Shown one piece after another: positions 12,372 to 27,289 of a stretch of DNA of 64,000 bases. Made by a program: the position numbers and the translations under genes. Every line of letters starts with the position of its first letter. Positions within the stretch are counted from its first letter, which is position 1. The stretch comes from Phanerochaete sordida (Eukaryota; Basidiomycota; Agaricomycetes; Polyporales; Phanerochaetaceae), in assembly GCA_019973155.2 (NCBI GenBank), contig BPQB01000013.1, positions 62,001-126,000 of the forward strand. Reading direction: 5' to 3'. The notes under the pieces were generated by a model, which was not told the origin of the DNA, did not search any database, and saw only the letters and a program-made list of their open reading frames with translations.

Positions 12372-13594
12372 CAATCACAAGCGATAACCCCCACAGTGCT
12401 ACCTCCTGGTGGACGCTTTCAGCACTGGACAAATAGTTCAACTATGCAGCCCATGATCAATGCTTCGACCGAAATACTAGGCAGCCTTCATGTTACAGTG
12501 ACTTTCATCTTCGTTTTCTACGACACCGCATCCATCATGTACTCTATCTCTGGACATTTCTTCATGGGCATTGATCGTTACACCAAGCCTTGTACATGTA
12601 GAGCTTATCATTGCACCCATACTTACCGAAAGCTTTCCTTTCCGTATGCCTAGTCTCGTAACCAGACTTTGCGAGCGCATGCACGGCAGCCTCCGTGCGG
12701 AGTTGATCTGCGATCAATGCTGCCGGTGCGGGCATCGGCGGAGATTTAATATGGCGAAGCCCTACCTGCGCTACAAAGTCTGGCGAAATTGAACCGCGCG
12801 GGGGGGCATCGGTCGCACGCGACGCAGCCCAGCGCCCCGCTGCTCCGCTCCTGCACCTTGCGTCACGCGATGGTAAACGGGTTCTGAGACCGCATATATT
12901 CACACGGAACCACTGTGCTTGCCAGAAAGTGCGTCAGATGGGATCAGAGGGAGGAGGACGCTGCGGTATGGGGGAAGAGCAGGCAGGTGCGAGCCCGGCG
13001 CGAGCCTGGAGAAGCGGGCGGGACGAGGTGACGTGCGACCGATGCCCCCCCGCGCGGTTCAAACTCACCAGACGTTCGATCCCCCGTGGAACCTTTCAGG
13101 GTTGTAGACCCGATTGAGTTCCCGACAGGCCAGTCCTGTCGGAGTTGGGATCGGACGTCTGAGAACGAGACTACCGTATGCCCTGCCCTGCATGGGCGAG
13201 GTTCGAGCTCCACGTGGAAGAGACGCTCTAGCGCGGTCGAACGCAGTCTTGCGAGCAAGCGAGTCTTCCCTGCTTCTTTCACGCCGTTTCACCATCGAAA
13301 GGAATGAGAAAAGACAAGCAGGTGCACCACATACATAGCCGTATGTATCGATGCATTATCGCGTATTGCAGGACTACTGTATAACAACCATTTTGTGACA
13401 GACCCCGAACGCGCACGTTCACAACGCTGGCCGACTCCTCGGCGTGAGAGAGCTTCCGCGGCCCTCCCGCCCCGCGGTGCGCGTGCCACCTGCCTATCCA
13501 TCAGGGCCATCTTTCGACTGCGGTCGCTGGTAGCCTCACATACGGGTCGTGGAAAGACCGTACCGCTTGCTCCTTATCTACTCACTCAGCCACC
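12372..13594. other. Intergenic region with one perfect hairpin
   Basis: 1.2 kb with no supportable gene. An 8-bp perfect stem with a 5-nt loop (ccgacagg / cctgtcgg) lies at 13122-13142. A B-box-like GGTTCGAGCTCC at 13199-13210 lacks a matching A box and cloverleaf, so I do not call a tRNA. Confidence 0.4.
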
Positions 13595-16055
13595 ATGAGC
13601 GAGGAAGGACGTAAGGAGACAAGCCTCAGTCTCTCCGGACATGAGGGACCATCCCCGAACGCGTTCTTGTATCGCGGTGTCGTGTGGCGGTCCTTAGTCT
13701 TTATCTGCGTTTGCACGGTCGCAAAGGTGGCTCTTGGCCTGTCAGTGATCAAATATTCCTTTCCTCCGCAAGAGGCAGCCTCCACTACGCCGGAGGACCC
13801 TGAGGTCGTCTGGCAACATGTAAGTAGGTCGCATACACTCCTACCTCCAAATTCTCGCTCATCTCCATTTTTAGCTGCCTCCAAGCAGCGTCGATTCTCT
13901 GCAATGGGTACCGTGCTACGCCGGAAAGCAATGCGCCCGACTGATGGTAAGCTCGAATCCGACCATAAATTCAAATCCATGGACTGAGTTGGTGCGGAGG
14001 TGCCATTGGACTACTCTGTACCGAACGGGCCGAAAGCTGGCATTGCTATGATCAAAGTGCCGTCCAAGCTGTCCGCCGAAGATGAGAACTACAGAGGTCC
14101 AGTCCTGTTCAATCCGGGTACGCTTCCAAGTTATCAAGAAGCTTTGTTGTGACTAACTGGTGCAACGGCGGTAGGTGGACCAGGGATATCCGGCGTGATC
14201 TCTGTTCACAGGTTTGGAAACATGTTGCAGAGGCTGATCGGGGACGAGTTCGACGTGGTCGGATTCGACCCGCGGTGCGCATCGCCGGCGAGCTCTCTGT
14301 GAGACTTTATCTGACCTGATCTAGGGGAATTGCACACACAACCCCAAGATTTGATGTTTTTGCGGACGCGGCTGAAGCTGCTGCGTGGCGCATTCGTGCA
14401 GCAGCCAGTCCTGCACTCAATACGACGCCTGATGCGCTGTCGCGCTGGTGGGCACAGGCTCAGGTGCTTGGTGCGGTCGCCAATCGGACAACGCGTAGCT
14501 CTTCGCCCTATGTCAGCACCGCATCGGTCGCAAGGGATATGTACAGTATTGTGCGAGCTCATGGGCTCGACAAACTTCAGTACTGGGGTGGCTCGTAAGT
14601 ACCCTGCTGGTGTAGGGCATTCTCCGCTAATCAGTATTACAGGTACGGAACCGTGCTCGGCTTGACGTGAGTACTAAGCTCTGGATTGCAGCATATAGAT
14701 AGTTAACGGATATTTAGATACGCAGCCATGTTTCCAGTGCGTGATTTCATTCGACGAATCGCTATTCTTTGCACTAAATATATCCAGGATAAAGTGCAGA
14801 GGCTTCTCATCGACGGTCGGTCGCTTGTGATATACCGCTTCAGTGCTCTCCCTGACTCTGCTTACAGCCGTGGTTGATATCGAAGACTATTACTCCGGCT
14901 TTTGGTCCAACAATCTGCTTGACACCGATCGCGGGCTCCGCATGGTACTCCAGGCTTGTGTCGCCGCAGGCCCTGCATACTGCTCTCTCTACGAGCCCTC
15001 CACCGCTGCCGTATACGCACGCTTCTCTGCCATCCTCAACACACTGAAGAGGCGGCCCCTCGCGGTCTACAACAATAAGACCGGGACAGAGTACGGGCTG
15101 GTCGACTACACGATGACGCGTAGCGCGCTCTTCGAGCTGCTCTACTCGCCGTACTCCCGCACGAAGCCTAGCCCAGGCTACTACCCGGCCATGGAGTTCC
15201 TGTACGCGCTCGAGCGCGCAGAGAAAGGCTTCGGGCTCGAGCTCGGGCGCATCACTGGCGTCGTGCCGCCGAATCCTGAGTTCACTTGCGACTGCCCCGA
15301 CGAACCCTCACGCAGGCCTCCTCCCCCGTCCTTTGACCCACAGGCGGGCATTGCAATTCGGTGCACAGACGCAGACGCTGCGCGTGCAGAGGACACGGTG
15401 GAGGAACTCGAGGAGTACTTCGCGCGACTGCGCGACAACTCGGAGTTCACGGACATATGGACGCCCAGAGTGGACTGCGCGTAAGCTATCGCTCATTCCC
15501 GCCACGCAGGACGATCTGACTCACAAGCGTCACGGCCGCAGCGGGTGGCGCGTGAGGCCCGTGGAACGCTTCGCAGGGCCGTTCAGCGCAGACACGTCGT
15601 CCCCGATCCTCTTCATAGGCAACACCGCCGATCCTGCGACTCCTCTGGCAAAGTAGGTTCTAGCTGGAGCATCTCTGGCTGTGCGAACGCGTGCCTGATA
15701 CAGTGTTTCCAGCGCCAGAAGAATGTCTCAAGCCTTCAATAACTCTGTAGTCCTGCACCAGGACTCTGCTGGCGTGCGTCTCTGCAGCTCGTACCTCATG
15801 GAGGCACTCGACTTACGCTTCGTCTAGCATGGCTCCTTGGCAGCGACGTCGCTCTGTACCGCCAAGGCCATCCGCGCGTACTTCAAGGACGGCAAGCTTC
15901 CGCCGAATGGCACTGTCTGCGGCGTCGAGAGCAGAATGTTCCCGGTCGGCACCGAGATTCAGCTGTCTTTGCAAGGCGAAGACCGCGAAGTCATGGACGC
16001 TTGGAGAGGTATCAGGGCGTCCGTCGAGATTCCGAAGCTTGGAAGGTCGCAGTGA
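13595..16055 (+). CDS. Membrane-anchored S33-family alpha/beta hydrolase (TAP-like peptidase)
   Basis: A serine hydrolase of the tripeptidyl aminopeptidase-like branch (alpha/beta hydrolase core plus TAP-like C-terminal domain). A short cytosolic N-terminus (MSEEGRKETSL) precedes one membrane segment (SLVFICVCTVAKVALGLSVI), so it is a type II anchored enzyme facing the lumen or exterior. The family strand LDYSVPNGPKAGIAMIKVPS is present, then the oxyanion-region motif VLFNPGGPGISG (about 14100-14195) and the nucleophile elbow YWGGSYGTVLGLTYAAMFP (about 14582-14735). Near the C-terminus are the charge-relay Asp (GNTADPATPLA, about 15620-15655) and His (SAGHGSLA, about 15828). The catalytic triad is therefore complete. 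About nine introns interrupt the gene. Likely a peptidase acting on peptide N-termini; the substrate is unknown. Confidence 0.88.
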
Positions 16056-19372
<3,317 letters not shown>

Positions 19373-20070
19373 CTGCGTGGGCGTCGAGCGGAGCGGCGGG
19401 GGTAGACTGGATTGGGTGGAGTTGGACGACGGTAGAAGGTAAGGAGGAGACGTCTGCACAGGGCTGGGCGAGCTCGAGGGAGATAGAAGGGTAACGATGC
19501 AAAACGGTTCCACTACAACCCAATCCATTATCACCCCGTCATCGCTTACCTAAGCAGCCCCTAACCCTCTCCCCTTCTGGTCCCTCCCTCTCCCGGCCTC
19601 TCTTTGCCCCGCCCAGCCCTCCAAATATTTCTCCGACGCCCAGGCTGCTCGACGGCCCTCCCTGCGCAGTCCTCGCCTCTCTCCCGCCGTCCGCGAATAT
19701 TTCTCTCGTTTAACCCTACCCGCGAGCCTCCTATGACGTCGTTGGCACCTCCAGACGCCCATCGACGGAAATTGTTGCTCCCTGCAGAAAAGCGGCGCCC
19801 AGACCGCCCAGGAACACCCGCTGCACACGCCGTCCCGTCGTCTACGGACAATATTTCCATGTGACGACCCCCGTGTCGTCTTCGCAAGGATGAGCAACAT
19901 GAGAGACAGAGACATGCGCGAGTGCCGTAGACGTTGTCGTCATTGCCGTGGGATTTCGGGTGCCGGTGCGACGCGCGTGAGATGACAAACACGCCTGCTG
20001 CGAGCCGTCCGCTCCTTCACACCGACCGCGACGACTACAGGCGAGAACTCATCCCAGACGTCTACCAGCC
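19373..20070. promoter_or_regulatory. Divergent promoter region HOG1 / MCR1
   Basis: 698 bp between diverging starts. 19551-19720 on the plus strand is strongly pyrimidine-rich (cttctcccc-type tracts), which may serve one or both promoters. No gene or TATA box is convincing. Confidence 0.5.
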
Positions 20071-21403
20071 ATGTCGTTCGTCAGGGCATCCTTCCGCGCA
20101 CGCACTCTCGTATGTCGCGACCCGTTTCATGACCCTTCGCGTTCTCACGACGCGTGCTAGGTCGGCAACGCGCGCCGTTTCAACTCGACTGGCTCGACGC
20201 CGCCGCCCGCGCCCAAGTCCTCGAACCTGCCGTTGTACCTCGGTGGTGCAGGTGCGCGCCGCGTCGCTAGGTGCTTGTCGTGTTCTAAGGCTCTCTAGGT
20301 GTCCTCGGCCTTGGCACGTACGTCTACCTCGAGTTCTCCGGCAAGGAGCAGGTCAAGGCAAAGGCGCGCAAGGTGCAGGAGAAGAGCCCGCTCGACCCCG
20401 ACAACTTTGTCGACTTCAAGCTCAAGCGCGTAGAGCCTTACAACCACAACACTGCTACGTACGCAGATCCCGTTCCGCGCGGATGCCGCGAAAGCTTACC
20501 CACCCTGCAGATACGTGTTCGAGCTTCCGGACGACCAGGCCTCGCTCCTGCCCGTCGCGTCCTGCGTCGTCGTCAAGTCCGCCAGCGACTCGCCCGCGCC
20601 GCTTGTCGGCAAGAATGAGAAGCCCATCATCCGCCCGTACACGCCCACGTCGCCATCCGAGCTCGAGGGCGAGCTGCACTTCCTCATCAAGCGCTACGAG
20701 GCCGGCAAGATGTCCAACCACATCCACGGCCTCAAGCCCGGCGACAGCCTTGCTATCAAGGGCCCCATCATGAAGATCCCCTACGAGAGTGCGTCCTGAG
20801 CGTGCGATGTGACCGCGAACGGCGCATGCTCACGCGCGTTTTAGCCAACAAGTGGGAGCAGGTCGGCATGATCGCTGGCGGCAGTGGAATGTGCGTGTTG
20901 CTGACCGTGTCTCCCGCCGCAGTCTGCGCTAACCTGACTGCACCGGACAGCACGCCCATGTACCAGATCCTGAACCACGCGCTCGCGGATCCGGCGAACA
21001 AGACGCGCTTCACGCTCATCTTCGCGAACGTGACGCCGCAGGACATCCTGCTGAAGGAGAAGTTCGACGAGCTGAAGGCGAAGCACCCCGACACCTTCAA
21101 CGTCGTGTACACCCTCGACAAGCCCGACAGCAGCTGGAAGGGCGTCACCGGCTACGTGAACAAGAACCTCGTGCAGCAGCACATCCCGCCCGCGTCGCTC
21201 GCGGACAAGGTCAAGGTCCTCGTGTGCGGCCCGCCCGGCCAGGTCGAGGCTGTGTGCGGCAAGAAGGACGGCATGAAGCAGGGCCAGGTCGGAGGCATCC
21301 TCAAGGATCTTGGGTACAATGAGGAGCAGGTATGGAACTACGACCTTCTGAGACGGCTATAACCGCTGATCTTCATGATGATTCTCAGGTGTTCAAGTTC
21401 TAA
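20071..21403 (+). CDS. MCR1: Mitochondrial NADH-cytochrome b5 reductase Mcr1
   Basis: A flavoprotein that passes electrons from NADH to cytochrome b5 or ascorbate radicals at the mitochondrial outer membrane and intermembrane space. The N-terminus is a mitochondrial presequence (MSFVRASFRARTL, then VGNARRFNSTGS) followed by one membrane segment (VLGLGTYVYLEF). The FAD-binding half has LKRVEPYNHNTATYVFELP and the flavin motif IIRPYTPTSP (about 20628-20657). The NAD half has MIAGGSGMTPMYQIL, assembled across an intron near 20890-20953, and KVLVCGPPGQVEAVCG (21211-21258). The last exon encodes only VFKF and the stop, the typical C-terminal phenylalanine of the family. All cofactor motifs are intact. 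Confidence 0.93.
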
Positions 21404-21693
21404 GTTTAGACATTACATGCTGTATGAAACTTGCTACGTTGTACTATTTGCTTAGAAACAATAATCTAACAAAGCGCACACAACCCTGGCTGCTCGGCCA
21501 CTGTTACTTTCGCGCCCAAGTCGCGTCGGCGCCGAACGGTCAGACCTTGCGAGAGACATGGGCCCGCATTGCAAGCTTCGACGTGCAGGTTCCTTCCGAG
21601 CCATGGAACCACACAGAATCGCACCACATACAGAGGATGCGGCTCTCGCTATAACGGTCACTACATTCCAGCTAAGGACAACACGAAGCCAGC

Positions 21694-22402
21694 ATGAAGT
21701 CCTTCCAAGCCTCCATCCTCGCCACCCTCGCATCCGCTGCGTCGGTCTTCGCCCAATGCGCGCAGGGAAGCGATACTCTTCCTGGCACGTTCGCCATCTT
21801 CACGTTCAGCGCGACGGGCGTCATCTCGGGCCCGCTCAACCTCGTCGAGATCCTGACCGTCCCCGAGACGTCCTTCCACGTGCTCTCGGTGCGCGTCTCC
21901 CCACTCCCTCCCTTTCTCGCGAGCTCATCTGGATACTGCCCCTGCTAGACCGCGCCCGCGACAATCGACTGGCAAGGCTTCACGATGAGCGGCGGCGGCA
22001 TCGAGGCGGTCCCGCCTGCGCACACCGCGGCAGTAGGGTCCCTCGGCGCCGTGTCCGTCAATGCTGCCGACCCGGTGCCGACGCCGGGCCCGTTCCCGAC
22101 GTGGGCCAACAGCTTCGTGGCAGCGAGCCTCTGGTGCGCGCTCGTGAGTGCTTTTTTGCCCTCGCCTCCGCGCCCGAGCGATGGACGCTGACACAGTGCA
22201 GTCTGATGCAGACCGGACGCACACGCTCGCGCTGAACGGGCGCTTCGACCTCTTCGCGCTCTGCGAGAGCGTCTTCGACGCGCCAGCGGGCACGACGCAG
22301 GCGGTCGTGTTCAACGCGAGCGCGAGCGCGGTGCTGGACGGGCCTGGGACGTACGACGGCGCGAGCTGCGTGCCCGTCAATTTGCTGGCGGCGCCGCAGT
22401 AG
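21694..22402 (+). CDS. Small secreted protein, tandem family member A
   Basis: Three exons, about 200 residues. The signal peptide MKSFQASILATLASAASVFA is followed by SDTLPGTFAIFTF, LNLVEILTVPETSFHVLS|TAPATIDWQGFTM, GSLGAVSVN, PTPGPFPTWANSFV, then FDLFALCESVF, TQAVVFNAS and GASCVPVNLLA. Introns lie after VLS and after the SLW segment, at the same places as in the two paralogues downstream. I do not recognise a named family. Two cysteines (LCES and SCVP) are shared by all three copies and may form a disulfide. This copy has extra cysteines (QCAQ, LWCA), is the most divergent, and lacks the ggTATAAAggg promoter motif of the other two. Confidence 0.85.
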
Positions 22403-23240
22403 TCGCAGAGCGGCAGAGGGTTCGTGCTTGTTCGTCTGAGCCGTGCGTGACCAGGCGCAGTCATATTTGAGTCGCTCTAGACCCGCTCCCGTGTCTGCTT
22501 GGAATGACCGGTCATGTCAGTGTTCGGAGGTCTGCAGCAACGTGCATCTGTCAATACAAGGTTGGTGGCGCGGTGTGCTTGCTGAGCCGGCCTCTTGTGC
22601 CCGCCGATGCTCTATGCCACTTCACAGGTCTTGCCTTGTCGATACCATTGAGCCACCTTAAAAATTGTGGCCGCAATCACGGATGGAAGGCGATATGTAC
22701 ACGAAACACTGACGCATGCTGCCCACGGTAAGTGTTCATTTTATTCACTAGTACTATACTTTGACCGAGTAATCTGAACAGGGCCCGCCGGATATGCAGG
22801 GATGATTGCAGCATGCAATCGACATGGAACGTTGTGAAACAGCATGTGCGAACACCGCCATCCGATGCGAAGCACGCCATAGCAGCCACCCCGCATGCAA
22901 AGCATGACTCGAAGCAGTATTCCGTGCCCCTCTTTCGCGAACATCGCTGTCTCTCCCACCGATGGAACAATACATATGGTGACAAGATGCTTGTTTTACA
23001 GGGTTCAAGGCGCTGTGGCAAGGCATTAGTTCGCCGAGCGTGTCTATTCTCATGCCTAAGGTCGGAGCCGAGGCGTGAAAGGCCTTGAGCATTACGTGAA
23101 CATTGGCCTGCACCCTATCTACTTGGGCCGAGGATGTTGCCTTTCGAACTTTAACGAGGTGGGTGCTCGAGGTATAAAGGGTTGCAGGCAGTCCACTCAC
23201 TCCAGCCAAGTTACAGGATTCCTCAAACTCCAGCAGCGAT
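22403..23240. other. Intergenic, with TATA box for secreted protein B
   Basis: 838 bp. A TATAAA at 23173-23178, within gctcgaggtataaagggt, is nearly identical in sequence and position to the one before member C. The rest has only short incoherent frames. It may include decayed sequence from family duplication, but I could not align a pseudogene. Confidence 0.5.
23173..23178 (+). promoter_or_regulatory. TATA box of secreted protein B
   Basis: TATAAA, 63 bp upstream of the ATG, embedded in gctc-aggtataaagggt shared with member C. Confidence 0.65.
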
Positions 23241-23954
23241 ATGAAAGCCATCTGGTCTGCTCTCTTCACCGCTGTCGCATGTGCGACTACATCGTTCGCT
23301 GGCAATAGTCTTCCGGGAACCTTCGACATATTTTCGTACAACCCTACGGAAAGTACAACCACCAAGCTTGACTTCGTTCAGATCTTCGCCATAATTGACG
23401 ACAGCTTCTACGTCCTCTCGGTAAGCACTCATTTATCAGCCGTTACTATCCCAATGTACTCACCACCAAACGTCAGACTGCGCCCCAGACGGTTGACTGG
23501 CAAGGTCTGACCCTCAGCGCCGGGATCATCAAAACTATCCCTCCTCCTGGATACCTCGGCCCTGTCGAGTCCATCGGGGCTGTATACGCCAGCCCAGATG
23601 ACTACCCTACGACGACTCCCGGGCCGTTCCCAACGTGGGCTAACCAGCCCGAGGCGACGACGTCGTCGGAGCTGTGGACCGCCGCGGTGAGTGCCCGACG
23701 TACGGCTCATCGTTGAAGGCGACACTAATACGGGCGTGGTCGCCTAGGACAACGGCGACGGAAACAGCATCCTCTCCCTCTCCGGATCGAGCGACCTCTT
23801 CTCGCTGTGCGCGAGCTACTTCAACGGCGGGCTTGCGCTGACAGCTGTAGTATTCAACGCGAATTACAGCTCCTACGAAGAGCGCTCTGAGACGTATAAT
23901 GGCGCGACTTGCGTCCCTGTTACGCTTCTAGCCATCGCTCGAGCGTCAGACTAG
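23241..23954 (+). CDS. Small secreted protein, tandem family member B
   Basis: Three exons, about 195 residues, paralogue of A and C. The signal peptide MKAIWSALFTAVACATTSFA is followed by GNSLPGTFDIFSYNP, LDFVQIFAIIDDSFYVLS|TAPQTVDWQGLTLSAGIIK, ESIGAVYASPDDYP, TPGPFPTWANQ, SSELWTAA|DNGDGNSILSLSGSSDLFSLC, AVVFNANYSS and GATCVPVTLLAIARASD. Intron positions (after VLS and after WTAA) match the paralogues exactly. No domain is recognised. It is closer to C than to A. The signal peptide and compact two-Cys build fit an extracellular protein; its function is unknown. Confidence 0.87.
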
Positions 23955-24684
23955 GCAAGGAGCTGTACATGATATACAGGTCGACTCTGAATAGGATGAA
24001 CGGTTCCTCATGTCTTTGTTCGCCTCATGATGCACAGCGCCAGCATTTTGATCCATTCTTCAGCGTAGACGACGGAATTTGCGACGAGGATCTACTTGAC
24101 GGCATATTCCCGTGGAAGCGGTGCATGCACGCCTGAAGGAAGAGGTAATAGGTTTGCTGATCCGGCCACTCATGGCCTTCACCGTACAATCGTCGGATGT
24201 TGGATCTGTGAGTCCCCCTGGTCGCTATCTTTCCAATAGTGAGTACAAGGCACTGAGCATTCATCTGAACAAAGCGCTGATATTTATGCTGAAAGGAACT
24301 TCTATCGTAAAGCGTGCACGCTGCCATCCGGTGAAGTCCGCATCACAGCCGCAGCCCTGCACAAAAATTAAGTCCGGAATCAATGCCCGGTACGCCTTTC
24401 TGTCATAATCGCCGATGTCACAGATGACTGGATGCTCATTATCCAAGAGCGTTAACAACTCGGCAGCAAGGCCTAGATTGGTCGGGGGTGCCTGCCCCCG
24501 CATCTAGTACCGGAGCTGAGCTGTCAAAACTCCGGACATGGGGCACCGATTGGCCCATACCACATATACTGACAGCTAGAGAATTGTTGCTCGAACGTGA
24601 AGCGGGAGGAGCTCAAGGTATAAAGGGTCGCGAGCATTGTCTTAACTTCAATCGTTTAAGCAAACCCCATACTTCAGCAACAAC
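23955..24684. other. Intergenic, with TATA box for secreted protein C
   Basis: 730 bp between B and C. It holds the TATA box at 24619-24624. No gene is supported. Confidence 0.5.
24619..24624 (+). promoter_or_regulatory. TATA box of secreted protein C
   Basis: TATAAA, 61 bp upstream of the ATG, in the same gctc-aggtataaagggt context as member B. Confidence 0.65.
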
Positions 24685-25374
24685 ATGAAAGCTGTCTGGT
24701 CAACTCTCCTCACTGCCGCCGCGCTCGCGACCACGGCTTTCGCTGGCGATAGTCTCCCGGGCACCTTCGACATATTCTCGTACAACCCCGTCGGAGGCAC
24801 AACCGCCAAGCTCGACCTCGTCTCAATCCTCACCGTCCCTATGACCACCTATCATGTTTTGTCTGTGAGTAACATCGTGCGAGCTGCCATTGACTGGTGC
24901 TCACCATCAGCTTCAGACTGCACCAGAGACAATCAGCTGGCAAGGCATGACCCTGAGCAACGGCATCATTGAGGCCATCCCTCCCGAATACTACGGCGCC
25001 GCTGGGTCCCTCGGGGCCGTATACGTGAACCCAAACTACCCGATCCCAACTCCTGGACCGTTCCCGATGTGGTCCAACAGCTTTGTGAAGACGGGACTAT
25101 GGACCGCTGCGGTAAGTATCCCGGAGATGCTCGTTTCGTCGACGAGACTGAAACTGACACTCATAAATAGGACAACGGCGATGGCACTAGTACCCTCTCT
25201 CTGACCGGTTTCAGCAACCTCTTCTCGCTCTGCGAGAGCTACTTCAACCAGCCCGCTGGCACGACCAACGCTGTCGTGTTCAACGCCAGTTCAAGTGCCT
25301 ACGGGGACGGCGCCGAGACGTACGACGGCTCGAGCTGCGTACCCATCACGCTGCTGGCAATCGCCCGAGCGTGA
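24685..25374 (+). CDS. Small secreted protein, tandem family member C
   Basis: Three exons, about 190 residues. The signal peptide MKAVWSTLLTAAALATTAFA is followed by GDSLPGTFDIFSYNP, LDLVSILTVPMTTYHVLS|TAPETISWQGMTLSNGII, PPEYYGAAGSLGAVYVNP, TPGPFPMWSNSFVKTGLWTAA|DNGDGTSTLSLTGF, LFSLCESYF, TNAVVFNASS, and SSCVPITLLAIARA. Exon borders equal those of members A and B. It is closest to B over the signal peptide, the SLPGTFDIFSYNP block and the promoter, so B and C look like the younger duplication. Family unknown to me. The secreted glutamic peptidase gene follows, convergent, 168 bp away. Confidence 0.88.
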
Positions 25375-25542
25375 GGCGAGGCGAGGTGCTGTAAATAATA
25401 CGCAGACCGCTGATGAATGTGATGCACTGAGCTCATCTTCACGCATGCATGAGATTTCATTCGTTCGCTCCATGTCTAACAGAGTGCGTCCTCGCTTCTC
25501 TCTACAAGCCATCCACCTACACACCCAGGCCTTTCGTCTCCC

Positions 25543-26457
25543 CTAGTTCGCGTTGACATAGTCGATCTCGACAGTGTCGTTGCCTGCCATGACCTTCGTG
25601 ACGACCTTCCCGTTCTGCACGAGGTTGACGACAACGGCTGCGTCGTCCGCGGGCCCGGCCACGGTGCCGTTCGTGCCGCTCGCGGTGGCGTCGGTGAACG
25701 CGACGGTGTGGAAGTCCGCGAGGGGCGCGGGCACGCCCCACACGGCGTACTGCTCGACGACCCACTCCGCGGACTTCTGGCAGAGCTCCGGGCCCGCGAC
25801 GTCATGCTGCGCGCTCTTGCCCGTCGTGAGGTTCTCGATGGTCACGACGCCCGCGGACGGCGACGTCGCGTTGACGGACAGGCGCACGACGTCGTTCGCG
25901 TGCACGGGCACGTCGTACACGGGCACCGCAGTGTACGGGTACCACTGGTACCAGGCTGCGCAGCGGTCAGTGCGTGCAGGGTGCGGCGGGCACGCGACGC
26001 ACCGGTGTACGTCGTGAGCGACGGCGCGGCGACGGTGAGCGCGACGCCGGCCTGCAGGACCGCGCTCGCGCAGTCGTAGCCGTCGATGCCGACCCACGCG
26101 GACGCGGCGTGCGTGCCCCAGGAGTTCTGCGGCTCGGAGGGTGTCGGGACCTTGAACGTGCCCGTGGCGAAGGTGTATGTGCCCTGCAACGCAACGCGGG
26201 AGACGTCAGCGCAAGGACCAGCGGTGCGGAGAGGAGGGCGTGGGGCGCACCGACGCGGAGTTTAGCACGACGCCAGCCCAGTTCGACGCCGCCACACCGT
26301 GGCTGTCGCCGGCGGGGCTTTTCACGAGCTGGACGGGCTGCGAGGGGCGTTGAAAGCTGTCCGCCCGCTTCGCAAGGTGCTCTCCGGTGGAGGACGGGAG
26401 CGCCAAAGCCGACGCGACGAGCAGGGCGTGGACGAAGGTGACGGTGAGGAATTGCAT
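25543..26457 (-). CDS. Secreted glutamic peptidase (eqolisin, family G1)
   Basis: An acid-acting secreted endopeptidase of the eqolisin family, which uses a Gln/Glu pair. The signal peptide MQFLTVTFVHALLVASALA leads into a short propeptide ending in a KR site (GEHLAKR). The mature domain has the family start ASNWAGVVL, then GTYTFATGTFKVPTPS, AASAWVGIDGYDC followed by AVLQAGV (catalytic Gln), and YQWYP. After the second intron, PELCQKSAEWVVEQY supplies the catalytic Glu. The end is VEIDYVNAN. Two introns were placed by frame: near 26188-26250 (after NSAS) and near 25955-26010 (TTYT|AWYQWY). The ATG at 26457 is chosen because it begins the signal peptide. A TATA box lies upstream. Both catalytic residues are present. 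Confidence 0.9.
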
Positions 26458-27289
26458 TGCGAGCAAAGGTGTCGAGCTGAAAGAGCTGTGGACTGAGTCA
26501 GTTCGAGGTAGACTTGGAGCCTGAAGTCCTCATGTTGCGCGGCGAGGATTTATAGGCAACGCCAAAGGCTCAATGCATGGGGTGCATGAAACTCCAAGGT
26601 GTGTCGGTTCTACTGATAGATTGTCAGCAGCTTGCAAAGCCCAGTCTCTTAACAAAATTACGACATATGGAAGTTCTGTGTGCTGCTGCTGCAGATTGAA
26701 CATACACATCCCTGACATATCACTGGCTAAAGTCCCCACCAGACTGATGAACGACTGTCTAGAGAGCGGTGAGCTGGCTCAGCTGCGCCACATCTCTCCG
26801 CGACGAAGTTCAGGTTGTCTGCCGACATCACCGAGCACCATCGCAAGGTTATAAAGCTGGCGCCTCTGTGACAGCCTCGTTCCGCGACAGCCCCTCGAGA
26901 AGAGCTGAAATAACCCCAGGCATATATGGGTGATGGCGATCAGTAGGAAAAAGAAGGCAGCCATACCGAAAATGCCGTAGGTCGATGACTAGGGGACGTC
27001 AGAAGATAGGACGTAGGGGGTGCAGACTTCAATGAACTTGTTGCCAGGCTCAGACCCCCCAGCCGCCGCCGCACGAAAAGCGCCGAGTTGTCCGTCGCCT
27101 GCGCCAGACATGGGGGGCTCGACCACGGCAATCCTGCTTGACGCAAACCTGGGGGCGGCCCGCGGTGACTATGCCGGTCAATGAACATTGCAAGTCACAC
27201 AACATCCCACAGTTTCGTGAATTCGTATCCTAGGTCACTCGCATCAGCATTCACACAAGCATCGAAGGTATTTATGATCCACCTAATAT
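26458..27289. other. Intergenic
   Basis: 832 bp between the start of the peptidase gene and the 3' end of IPK1. Apart from the TATA box noted, nothing recognisable was seen. Confidence 0.5.
26549..26554 (-). promoter_or_regulatory. TATA box of the glutamic peptidase gene
   Basis: TATAAA on the minus strand, 91 bp upstream of the ATG, at a distance typical of fungal TATA promoters. Confidence 0.6.

Noticed and set aside
13122..13142. 8-bp hairpin, considered as a terminator or riboswitch
   Set aside because: Not followed by a T tract, and the genome is eukaryotic. Listed only as a structural note.
13199..13210. B-box-like GGTTCGAGCTCC, considered as a tRNA gene
   Set aside because: No matching A box and no cloverleaf could be folded. 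One extra base in the B box.
22754..23365. 203-codon minus-strand frame before and into secreted gene B
   Set aside because: It reads through the promoter and signal peptide of B on the opposite strand and has no motif.
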